Shown piece by piece: positions 52,560 through 59,624 of a DNA stretch of 64,000 bases. The stretch is from Pseudomonadota bacterium (GTDB lineage: Bacteria; Pseudomonadota; Alphaproteobacteria; Rhizobiales; Rhizobiaceae), in NCBI GenBank assembly GCA_023390055.1, contig JAEWDP010000148.1:1-64000 (forward strand). Reading direction: 5' to 3'. Under the pieces are notes generated by a model. It searched no databases, had not been told where the DNA came from, and saw nothing but the letters and a program-made list of their open reading frames with translations. Within the stretch, counting starts at the first letter, position 1; the number at the start of each line of letters is the position of its first letter. Both the position numbers and the translations under genes were made by a program.

Positions 52560-53507
52560 TTGATTGTGCTCCTCTTGCGCCGCGTTAGCGGCCTTGCCAT
52601 TACCCTGCTGATTGTTTCGGCGCTGATCTTCACCATAATGGATTTGTTACCCGGGGACCCCGCGTCCATCATGCTGGGAACCTCTTCCAGCCCGGACACA
52701 CTTGAAGCTCTGAGGAGGGAGCTCGGGCTCGATCAATCACTTCCGGTTCGCTACCTGGCCTGGTTTAGCGACGTCATGCATGGCGACCTTGGCCAGTCGT
52801 ATACCTATGGTGTTCCGGTTGCTGGGCTAATAGCGGAACGTTTGGCCGTCACGCTTCCGTTAGCGCTGATGGCAATTTTTACCTCGCTGGTCATCTCGAT
52901 CCCACTGGGAGTGCAGGCTGCACGATGTCACAACACCATTGTGGATATTGCCATTGGATTCTTCTCATATATCGGGATTGCCGTTCCCGCGTTCTGGTTT
53001 GGACTGCTCCTGATCCTGTTGTTTGCCACAAACCTCGGGTGGCTGCCGGCGGGGGGATTTCCTGGCTGGGATGCGGGGGTGGTTATGAGCCTTCAGGCTT
53101 TGCTTTTGCCGGCTGTTGCCCTGGCACTACCCCAGTCAGCCGTTCTCATACGAGTGACCCGGTCTGCGGTACTTGAAACTCTCGGTGAAGATTTCATCCG
53201 CACCGCTCGCGCCAAAGGGTTGGGGGAAAGAGATGCAGTCTGGCGACATGCCCTTCCTGCCGCACTCGTTCCGGTGGTGACGGTGCTCGGACTGCAGTTC
53301 ACATACCTCGTCGCAGGCGCGGTTCTCATCGAGAATGTCTTTAATCTCCCCGGGGTAGGCCAGCTTGCTTACCAGTCACTTTCCCAGCGGGATGTCATCG
53401 TCATGCAGAATGTCGTGCTGATGTTTGCAGCAATGGTGATCATCATGAATTTCATCGTAGATATTGCCTATCCATTGATCGATCCACGACTTCGGTCTGA
53501 AACATGA
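52560..53507 (+). CDS. second peptide-type ABC permease (DppB family)
   Basis: A 315-residue six-helix permease with the loop LGEDFIRTARAKGLGERDAVWRHAL. The start is TTG 52560, about nine bases after AGGA; GTG 52566 is an alternative. Its stop overlaps the next ATG. Confidence 0.88.
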   Translation: MIVLLLRRVSGLAITLLIVSALIFTIMDLLPGDPASIMLGTSSSPDTLEALRRELGLDQSLPVRYLAWFSDVMHGDLGQSYTYGVPVAGLIAERLAVTLPLALMAIFTSLVISIPLGVQAARCHNTIVDIAIGFFSYIGIAVPAFWFGLLLILLFATNLGWLPAGGFPGWDAGVVMSLQALLLPAVALALPQSAVLIRVTRSAVLETLGEDFIRTARAKGLGERDAVWRHALPAALVPVVTVLGLQFTYLVAGAVLIENVFNLPGVGQLAYQSLSQRDVIVMQNVVLMFAAMVIIMNFIVDIAYPLIDPRLRSET

Positions 53508-54325
53508 AGCTTCAAAGAGTTCATCGTTACCCGGTTTTTCTGGTAGGCCTGAGCTTGACGATGATGTTCCTGATACTCGGACTCGTTTCGTTGATCTGGA
53601 CACCGGTATCACCGACCAAAATTGCGATCATGCGGCGTCTCCGGCCGCCGCTAGAGCAAGGTTTCCTCGGTACGGACCAACTTGGCCGCGATGTCCTTTC
53701 CATGCTGATGGCGGGCGCGTGGAATTCACTCTCGACATCGCTTGTCTCTGTCTTTTTCGGTGCGTCACTGGGAACGGCTATCGGCCTTCTTGTCGCCAGT
53801 CGCCGCGGCCTTCTCGAAGCTGTCGTCATGCGTAGTTGTGATGTGATTTTCGCAGTGCCGCCAATACTGTCGGCAATGATGTTGGCTGCATTTATCGGAG
53901 CTAGCCGCTTTACGGCAGTCATTGCAATTGCGACCTTCATGGTGCCGGTGTTCGTTCGCCTGTCACTCGCCTCGGCGTCACAGATCTGGAAACGATCCTA
54001 TGTGGTTGCCGCAATCGGAATGGGCCGTTCGTCCGCAAAGATAACGATGGTCCACATTTTACCGAATATACTCAATCAGATCATCGTGCAGATAACGATA
54101 CAGCTCGGCCTTGCAATCCTCACCGAGGCTGGCTTGAGTTATCTCGGACTGGGAATGGCGCCACCGGCTCCGACTTGGGGTCGAATGCTGGCCGATGCCC
54201 AGACCTACTTCATGCAGGCACCATGGCTCGCATTGATGCCGGGTCTTGCCATCATGCTTGCAGTACTCGGTTTCAATCTTCTGGGCGATGGTCTGCGCGA
54301 CCTGCTTGATCCACGGTCGAGTTGA
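53504..54325 (+). CDS. second peptide-type ABC permease (DppC family)
   Basis: A 273-residue permease with GFLGTDQLGRDVLSMLMAGAW and the helix-end YLGLGMAPPAPTWG motif. Last gene of the cluster; a GSR promoter for unrelated genes follows 15 bp after its stop. The missing ATPases must come from another locus, the DppDF pair at 48-50 kb or the double ATPase at 60.8 kb being the closest. Confidence 0.88.
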   Translation: MKLQRVHRYPVFLVGLSLTMMFLILGLVSLIWTPVSPTKIAIMRRLRPPLEQGFLGTDQLGRDVLSMLMAGAWNSLSTSLVSVFFGASLGTAIGLLVASRRGLLEAVVMRSCDVIFAVPPILSAMMLAAFIGASRFTAVIAIATFMVPVFVRLSLASASQIWKRSYVVAAIGMGRSSAKITMVHILPNILNQIIVQITIQLGLAILTEAGLSYLGLGMAPPAPTWGRMLADAQTYFMQAPWLALMPGLAIMLAVLGFNLLGDGLRDLLDPRSS

Positions 54326-54339
54326 CAGAGCAGGTTCCG

Positions 54340-54364
54340 GGAACAAATCTGAGGCCAGTCCGTT
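54340..54364 (+). promoter_or_regulatory. EcfG-type (GSR) promoter
   Basis: GGAAC-N16-CGTT exactly. The first gene start is at 54561, so the predicted leader is about 190 nt, much longer than at the other GSR genes of the window. Confidence 0.82.
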
Positions 54365-54376
54365 AACTGCAAAAGC

Positions 54377-54400
54377 AGGAAGAGGCGCATCTCTCTTCCT
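54377..54400 (+). promoter_or_regulatory. hairpin at the 5' end of the 54.56-kb leader
   Basis: AGGAAGAG and CTCTTCCT form a perfect 8-bp stem with an 8-nt loop, a few bases after the predicted transcription start. Confidence 0.45.
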
Positions 54401-54560
54401 TTCATAGACCCGGAGCGCGATATCGAACGTCATCTTTGTCTAGCAGCCAGGTATTCTGCTCAAGGCTATCCTGCCTTGCCTTTCAGCTTCCATCGCATAG
54501 TCCGAGATTACTTTCGATACTATCCAGCAATGTTGACCGAGACCACAACAGGAGAGAACC

Positions 54561-54896
54561 ATGGCAACAGCGAATGCGTCCAAAGAAGCAGGGACTGCAC
54601 CGAATAAATCTTCCAACGACATTGAGAGCCAGATACAGCAATTGCGCGAGGACATAGCAGCGCTTGCAAGCACTATGGCGGCTGTGGGGTCAGAGAAAGC
54701 CGACGATTACCGCCGCAAAGTGAAGAGGGCAAAAAGCGACGCAGCAGATGCATCGCTGCAGATGGTCGAGCAGGCCCGGGATCAAGTTCTTTCACTTGAG
54801 AAGGATCTCGAGCGAAAAATTCGTACTAATCCATTGCAGGCTATCGCAATGGCGGCGGGTGTTGGCTTTGTTATCGCCCTACTGGCTCGCCGCTGA
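54561..54896 (+). CDS. DUF883 (ElaB/YqjD-like) membrane-anchored protein
   Basis: A 111-residue protein with a long charged helix (residues about 20-85, likely coiled coil) and a C-terminal hydrophobic anchor (LQAIAMAAGVGFVIALLARR). The arrangement is that of ElaB/YqjD proteins, which in Escherichia coli sit in the inner membrane and bind ribosomes in stationary phase. ATG 54561 follows CAGGAGAG. GSR promoter upstream. Confidence 0.82.
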   Translation: MATANASKEAGTAPNKSSNDIESQIQQLREDIAALASTMAAVGSEKADDYRRKVKRAKSDAADASLQMVEQARDQVLSLEKDLERKIRTNPLQAIAMAAGVGFVIALLARR

Positions 54897-55363
54897 TGCT
54901 CACGAAACTGGTTCCACTTCTTGCTTCACTGGCGGCTGTTGACGCGTCAGCGTTCATAAATCGCCTGCGGCGCAATGTGATTATCTATGCTTTGGTCCTG
55001 CTGTTCGCCTTGACGACCTATGGTACACTGGTGGCCGCCGCGACAGTCATGATTGCAAGATCACTTGGGGTGGTTGGTGCGCTTCTTGCCGTAGCAGGTT
55101 CAGCCGCATTTTTAGCGCTGTTTCTGTATCTTGTGATGCGAGGAGTAACCAGGGCCGATGAGAGACGCAAGCGTGAGGCGGTTGCAACCAGCGGAAGCAA
55201 GGCTCTGATGGTGACGGCAGCGCTGTCTGCGCTACCCGTCCTCGTCAGATCGCGTCCCCTGGTACTCATTGCAGTAGCAGGCGGACTGGGCTATCTGGCG
55301 ATGAGAAGTCTTGGGGTCGACGCTACTGCTTCCGATATGGATAACGATGGTGCGTCCTCTTGA
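54896..55363 (+). CDS. stress-associated membrane protein
   Basis: A 155-residue protein with two adjacent central helices (about residues 30-80), a basic stretch, and one or two C-terminal helices. It overlaps the DUF883 gene (TGATG) and so belongs to the same GSR unit. It resembles the holin-III-like membrane proteins that often accompany DUF883 genes in alphaproteobacteria, but I cannot name the function. Confidence 0.75.
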   Translation: MLTKLVPLLASLAAVDASAFINRLRRNVIIYALVLLFALTTYGTLVAAATVMIARSLGVVGALLAVAGSAAFLALFLYLVMRGVTRADERRKREAVATSGSKALMVTAALSALPVLVRSRPLVLIAVAGGLGYLAMRSLGVDATASDMDNDGASS

Positions 55364-55643
55364 TCTTCATAGATGATGAATGACAGCATCTGCAATGCAC
55401 TTGCCTGGGCACAAAGCCTGGCTATCCCCTGTTGGGGAACTCAACGCGCTGTTCGTAATCGACGACGCAGTCTCGGCGTCGTGCAAGCGTAGTAACGGGC
55501 CGGATGGTCAGCGCCAAACTCCTTTTCAGTTGCTTCAAGTGAAAACGTGCCTTAGATGCCGCGGAAGACAAACCCGTCAAGGTCGCCCCGTCGCCTGAGC
55601 CAAAGCAATCGTGGAGACCATCCTTCCATGGATGATGCGGAGA

Positions 55644-56207
55644 CTATCCGCCAAAAGCTCTTGCCGTGATCGCCGCATTTCCGGCATCCGGACCGAAGTC
55701 ACCTTCGCCTGAAACACCCAGCAGCTCTTGAAGGCGGGACCTTGCACGGCTTACACGGCTCTTGATGGTGCCGACTGCACAGCCACAGATCGCAGCAGCC
55801 TCTTCATATGCAAACCCGGCCGCACCGACTAGAATGATAGCTTCACGTTGGTCGTCAGGAAGCTTGTCTAGGGCCTTGCGGAAGTCCTGAAGATCCAGAC
55901 GGCCATATTGTTCAGGATGCACAGAAAAGCGTTCACTGAACAGGCCATCGGAATCCTGGACCTCTCGCCCTCGCTTTCGCATCTGGCTGTAGAATTCATT
56001 CCGAAGAATTGTAAACAGCCAGGCCCGCATGTTGGTACCTGCAGTAAAGCTGGTTTGATTTGCCCAAGCCTTCATGATCGTGTCTTGAACAAGATCGTCT
56101 GCCTTGTCATGACGACCGGTCAGAGATACAGCAAAAGCCCTCAGGTTGGGCAGGGATGCGAGAAGATCGCGCTTGAAACCACGATCATCATTCTCCGTCA
56201 TCGTCAT
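55644..56207 (-). CDS. ecfG: general stress response sigma factor EcfG
   Basis: A 187-residue ECF sigma factor. Region 2 includes GRHDKADDLVQDTIMKAW, and region 4 includes LPDDQREAIILV and CAVGTIKSRVSRARSRLQEL. Its start overlaps the nepR stop (ATGA), the standard nepR-ecfG order. Held by NepR in unstressed cells, it directs transcription from GGAAC-N16/17-CGTT promoters when PhyR is phosphorylated. It is the likely head of the many GSR sites in this window. Confidence 0.93.
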   Translation of the reverse strand: MTMTENDDRGFKRDLLASLPNLRAFAVSLTGRHDKADDLVQDTIMKAWANQTSFTAGTNMRAWLFTILRNEFYSQMRKRGREVQDSDGLFSERFSVHPEQYGRLDLQDFRKALDKLPDDQREAIILVGAAGFAYEEAAAICGCAVGTIKSRVSRARSRLQELLGVSGEGDFGPDAGNAAITARAFGG

Positions 56208-56413
56208 TTTACCTTCATCGGCTTCGTGTTGCGTTCTGCCTCTTCCAGCTTCTCAAGAAGGTCTAGAAAACGGTCAGGGATGCCTTCTTCTTGCACTGCA
56301 TCATAAAACTCACGAAGCTTCCGCGAAATTGATGCATTAGGTGGCATTGACCCGGGTCTTATTTCATTGTGGGAAATGGTCATGTCCTGCTGTTTTCTGT
56401 TCTCGTCATCCAT
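56204..56413 (-). CDS. nepR: anti-sigma factor NepR
   Basis: A 69-residue protein with the NepR core RKLREFYDAVQEEGIPDRFLDLLEKLEEAE. It binds EcfG and is released onto PhyR during stress. ATG 56413 is chosen because the predicted transcription start lies near 56440, which excludes the longest frame from 56449; ATG 56383 is also possible. It is cotranscribed with ecfG and divergent from phyR. Confidence 0.9.
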   Translation of the reverse strand: MDDENRKQQDMTISHNEIRPGSMPPNASISRKLREFYDAVQEEGIPDRFLDLLEKLEEAERNTKPMKVK

Positions 56414-56447
56414 AGTGAAGCAGCCTGCTACGATATCGTCCCGACAC

Positions 56448-56472
56448 AATGCAGGATGGCAAAAAAAGTTCC
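56448..56472 (-). promoter_or_regulatory. EcfG-type (GSR) promoter of nepR-ecfG, one mismatch
   Basis: GGAAC-N16-CATT on the minus strand. The pair of -35 boxes with the phyR site forms an inverted repeat flanked by A7 and T7 that mimics a terminator. Confidence 0.65.
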
Positions 56473-56481
56473 ACTCCTTGC

Positions 56482-56506
56482 GGAACTTTTTTTAATACCC
56501 CACGTT
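56482..56506 (+). promoter_or_regulatory. EcfG-type (GSR) promoter of phyR
   Basis: GGAAC-N16-CGTT exactly, 47 bp before the phyR start. It provides the positive feedback usual for this regulon. Confidence 0.85.
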
Positions 56507-56553
56507 CCTGCTCTGTTAATTGCCTCATTCGAGGCATCAGGGGAGAATTTTGA

Positions 56554-57348
56554 ATGTCGCTTACTACCCGCGTTGCGTCTCACCTTCCGTATTTGCGCCG
56601 ATACGCTCGAGCAGTCACTGGTTCGCAGACATCCGGAGACGCCTATGTGGCTGCAGTTCTGGAAGCGTTAATCGCAGACGTTTCCATCTTTCCGGAGACA
56701 TCCAAGGATCGTGTTTCTCTTTATAAACTGTTTGTCACTATTTTTGGTTCCACCACTGTTGAGATTAGGCCGATGGAATCTCCCTTTGCCTGGGAGCAGC
56801 GTGCGGCGGCCAACCTTGCGTCGCTTCCTTCAATGGCACGTCATGCCTTTCTCCTGGTGTCTGTTGAAGGGTTCACGCTGCAGGAGACGGCAGAGGTACT
56901 TGATGTGAGCGTTGACAGGGCGACCGAACTCCTCGACGACGCATCAAGAGAGATCTCCCGGCAGGTTGCTACCGATATCATGATCATTGAAGATGAACCT
57001 TTGATCGCCCTTGATATCGAGCAGATGGTTCAGGAGCTTGGGCACCGCGTCTCTGGTATTGCACGTACACACGCTGAGGCTGTGGCACTTTTTCAAAGCA
57101 CCAATCCGAAGATGGTCCTTGCCGATATCCAGCTTGCAGATGGCAGTTCAGGTATTGATGCTGTAAACGAGATCCTGAGATCATCGAGTGTGCCGGTAAT
57201 ATTCATTACCGCATTCCCCGAGCGATTGCTCACAGGCGAGCGGCCCGAACCAGCCTTTCTGGTAACCAAGCCTTTCAATCCGGACATGGTAAAGGCGCTG
57301 ATCAGTCAGGCATTGTTTTTTAATGAAACTGTCAGGGCGGCAGCCTGA
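56554..57348 (+). CDS. phyR: response regulator PhyR
   Basis: A 264-residue protein with the diagnostic PhyR architecture: an N-terminal sigma-like domain (regions 2 and 4, residues about 1-125) that mimics EcfG, then a receiver domain with acceptor Asp191 in VLADIQLADG and Lys in VTKPFNP. Phosphorylation exposes the sigma-like domain, which captures NepR and frees EcfG. ATG 56554 follows AGGGGAG. Divergent from nepR-ecfG and followed by an HWE-type kinase. Confidence 0.95.
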   Translation: MSLTTRVASHLPYLRRYARAVTGSQTSGDAYVAAVLEALIADVSIFPETSKDRVSLYKLFVTIFGSTTVEIRPMESPFAWEQRAAANLASLPSMARHAFLLVSVEGFTLQETAEVLDVSVDRATELLDDASREISRQVATDIMIIEDEPLIALDIEQMVQELGHRVSGIARTHAEAVALFQSTNPKMVLADIQLADGSSGIDAVNEILRSSSVPVIFITAFPERLLTGERPEPAFLVTKPFNPDMVKALISQALFFNETVRAAA

Positions 57349-57583
57349 AAAGCGAAGAAAAACTGAGGATAGATTGGGGCGAGCAGTGTTTCGTGTTCTC
57401 GCCGCTTTGGAGATTGTCATGCTTGATCCTTCAATGCCCCGTTTCGTGTACCGAAGAATGACCATGTACCTTCTCCCTGGGGAAGTTGATGCCTTCGGGT
57501 GCATTCCTGAATATCCCGTCAATGCAGTAATGTCTGGTTGTTGCGCCAGTCGTCACTCCTTATAAGGAGGCTCCGGCCAGCCA

Positions 57584-58645
57584 ATGGAGGCAGCCAACGA
57601 TGTTCCGGTTCTTCCTCAAGCTCAATACGGAGTGAGTACATTGGTGCAACCTCTGACATGGCAGCAAGCGGGTCAGAGTGATGACAGGTTGCAGGAATTC
57701 CTTATGCCGGCGCTGGTTGACCTCGGGGTCGGCATCATTGTCCAGGATGTATATTCCAGCTATCTTTTTGTGACCAACTTGCCAGAAGTCTGGGCCAGGG
57801 GGGACCTGGACGTCCCTTCTGATACCAGTCTTTTTGGGAAAGATGTTGCCGCACGCCTTGCAGCAGTTAAAGCTGAGATGAAGCAACCGGGGCAAAAGGG
57901 GCAGCTTGAGGTTACGGTCGGGACAGAACAGTTCTTCGAATTCAGAATCCAGGCTGTCGAGCGCGTCGGCGGTGGTGTCTACCTTGTGACCACCATAATT
58001 GACAGATCGGAGGCGCGACATAGGGAGCGACTGCTGCGCGCGTTATTACGAGAGGTCAGCCACCGATCAAAGAATCTTCTGGCCATCATACAGAGCATCG
58101 CGTTGCAGACGGCTCGATATTCGGGCTCACTCGATCTTTTTCTGCATAAATTTCGCGGACGGCTCTACTCCCTATCTCAATCACAGGACCTGATCACGGA
58201 CTCTAGCTGGCGGGGAGCCTATTTCTTCGAGCTCGTCCAGCAACAGTCTGAGCGATATTTGCCGGAGAACCGCCATCTGGTGAAGGCCAAGGGTGATAAT
58301 GTGCTCCTTAGTCCAAATGCTTCACTGCATTTGGGGCTCGCACTCCATGAGCTGATTGTCAACGCAGTTAGTCATGGATCCCTGTTGCGGAATGGATTAC
58401 CGATAGAGGTTGCCTGCACACGCAAACAGGTGAATGGCCACGAGAGCGTGGAAATGATCTGGAACGAACCACTGGACTCCGATCACCAGATAGAAAGCAA
58501 TTCAGAGCAGCTGAAAGCTCACTTCGGGAGTACTGTTCTGGAACGGGTTGTGCCAGCATCAGTTGGTGGCAAGGCACAATATGTCATATCCCATGACCGT
58601 ATCGCCTATCACCTGGTGTTTCCACTGGACGCCGGTAGTGACTAG
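57584..58645 (+). CDS. cytoplasmic HWE/HisKA_2-type sensor kinase of the GSR locus
   Basis: A 353-residue soluble kinase with an N-terminal PAS-like sensor region (about residues 35-135), the H-box LREVSHRSKNLLAIIQSIA (His160), LALHELIVNAVSHGSL and a WNEP motif. Its place 236 bp downstream of phyR and the PhyK-type core make it a likely PhyR kinase. The ribosome site TAAGGAGG is 13 bases from ATG 57584, longer than ideal. No membrane helix is visible, so it senses an internal cue. Confidence 0.88.
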   Translation: MEAANDVPVLPQAQYGVSTLVQPLTWQQAGQSDDRLQEFLMPALVDLGVGIIVQDVYSSYLFVTNLPEVWARGDLDVPSDTSLFGKDVAARLAAVKAEMKQPGQKGQLEVTVGTEQFFEFRIQAVERVGGGVYLVTTIIDRSEARHRERLLRALLREVSHRSKNLLAIIQSIALQTARYSGSLDLFLHKFRGRLYSLSQSQDLITDSSWRGAYFFELVQQQSERYLPENRHLVKAKGDNVLLSPNASLHLGLALHELIVNAVSHGSLLRNGLPIEVACTRKQVNGHESVEMIWNEPLDSDHQIESNSEQLKAHFGSTVLERVVPASVGGKAQYVISHDRIAYHLVFPLDAGSD

Positions 58646-58679
58646 AAAGCTCCTTCTCAAGGATGCTTCTAATCTGTAG

Positions 58680-58793
58680 ATCAAAGAATTAGCCCGGTTC
58701 CTTGCGGAACCGGGCCAACTCATCTCTTCGAGGGGGACTGAAGAGTTTGTCTGGAAGCCTTGTAGGGCGGGGGACGGGGGAGCTTCCAGACAT
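58680..58793 (-). ncRNA. candidate GSR-induced small RNA with C-rich loops
   Basis: On the minus strand, right after a perfect GSR promoter, the transcript would open with an 11-bp stem (TGTCTGGAAGC/GCTTCCAGACA, 58748-58792). Its 23-nt loop has three C-runs (CCCCC, CCCCC, CCC; 58759-58781). A 6-bp stem (CTCTTC/GAAGAG, 58724-58745) follows, with the loop AGTCCCCCTC. A 10-bp GC-rich terminator hairpin ends it at 58692-58715, with a T-rich tail TAATTCTTTG. Total about 114 nt. Caulobacter GsrN is a GSR-dependent sRNA of similar size acting through a C-rich loop. Homology is not claimed; the architecture is shared. Confidence 0.72.
58692..58715 (-). terminator. terminator of the candidate small RNA
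   Basis: GCCCGGTTCC-GCAA-GGAACCGGGC on the minus strand is a perfect 10-bp stem with a GCAA (GNRA) tetraloop, followed by TAATTCTTTG. On the plus strand no T-run follows, so it terminates mainly the minus-strand transcript. Confidence 0.7.
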
Positions 58794-58799
58794 CCACTA

Positions 58800-58824
58800 A
58801 ACGAACACGCCCTGAGAATGTTCC
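58800..58824 (-). promoter_or_regulatory. EcfG-type (GSR) promoter of the candidate small RNA
   Basis: GGAAC-N16-CGTT exactly on the minus strand. The expected start near 58793 coincides with the base of the first C-loop hairpin, and no protein gene follows on this strand before ecfG. Confidence 0.85.
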
Positions 58825-58901
58825 GTTGAAGATTACATTTTTTGCGGATTCTTTTTAGTTCTGCCGATCAGTTACTGTTTCAACGTCCTGGATCGCAACA
58901 C

Positions 58902-58942
58902 CCATGTAATTTGTTGTCGGAACAGTCCGATGGATTACATGG
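58902..58942. other. nested inverted repeat of unknown role
   Basis: CCATGTAAT (58902-58910) pairs perfectly with ATTACATGG (58934-58942). Inside it, TCGGA-ACAG-TCCGA (58917-58930) forms a second stem. The two stems could stack into one long structured RNA hairpin or mark a protein site. No T-run follows on either strand. Confidence 0.45.
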
Positions 58943-59547
58943 CCCGGCCAAGGAATGCGTGACGGTCTAAGCTGAAGCAGGTTGGCTCTGCCGTGCAACG
59001 GCCGGATCGAGGTAGAGAAGACCAAGGAAGCTGAGGACTGATCAGGTGATAATGACTTATGCAATCCTGGTGTTGCGGATATCATGATCGAACATGAAAC
59101 ATTTACCTGGACGTGGAGCAGCATGACACGGAACTTTCGCGTGCCACTACTTTGACCCGCAATAATGAATTCCTGGCCCTTCACTTCAGCACATTATCGC
59201 GCATAAAGCGGCTGCTGTGCCGCCTGACCTCTTCACGCATGGGCAAAGCGTCGTTGACAAGCCTATGTACACGACTGTCCTTGCAAGAACGACCTTAAAC
59301 ATCTTCATGCAGCTGTTGCGCGTGCGCTATAGTTGTATTTCTTGTCCGAACCTGTTTGGCGAACGAATGACTGCGACTGTAATATAGTTTATCTGATTAG
59401 TCTGATTTCGCATGAAATTGTTCGATGTTGTCCAATTCTGAGAAATTTTGCATCCATTGATACGAGGCCTACTTATGGTTGTTGTTCAGCTATTTCCTGG
59501 GTATCTGGACGTAAGCCTATTTTGTGTTCAAGCAGGTAAATTGTAGC

Positions 59548-59560
59548 TTGCAAAATGCAA
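59548..59560. promoter_or_regulatory. short palindrome upstream of the amidohydrolase
   Basis: TTGCA-AAA-TGCAA lies 65 bp before the M20 gene in an A/T-rich promoter region. It could be an operator; the regulator is not evident. Confidence 0.3.
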
Positions 59561-59624
59561 TTTGTACGTCGCAATATCCGACGCGTCCAAAAAAGACCGA
59601 CTGACAGTACAATGAGGTGATTGC

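Larger units (their letters stand above)
58646..59624. other. 979-bp region without protein genes, rich in structured elements
   Basis: It holds the candidate small RNA and its promoter (58680-58824) and a nested hairpin at 58902-58942. The A/T-rich segment 59330-59620 probably contains the promoter of the amidohydrolase gene. Open frames here (for example 58855-59184 minus) have no ribosome site or protein-like composition. Confidence 0.5.

Noticed and set aside
55380..55598. 72-codon frame between the DUF883 unit and ecfG
   Set aside because: No ribosome site, no GSR promoter, and arginine/cysteine-rich composition typical of a chance frame.
56461..56493. A7-stem-T7 hairpin as a rho-independent terminator
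   Set aside because: It lies between divergent genes and its stem is made of two promoter -35 boxes; termination would serve no gene end here.
58724..58792. Plus-strand reading of the two hairpins as a CsrA/RsmA-sponging RNA with GGA loops
   Set aside because: No promoter on the plus strand and no terminator tail in that direction; the minus strand has both.
58855..59184. Minus-strand frame of 109 codons in the long intergenic region
   Set aside because: No ribosome site, no domain pattern, and it runs through the nested hairpin.
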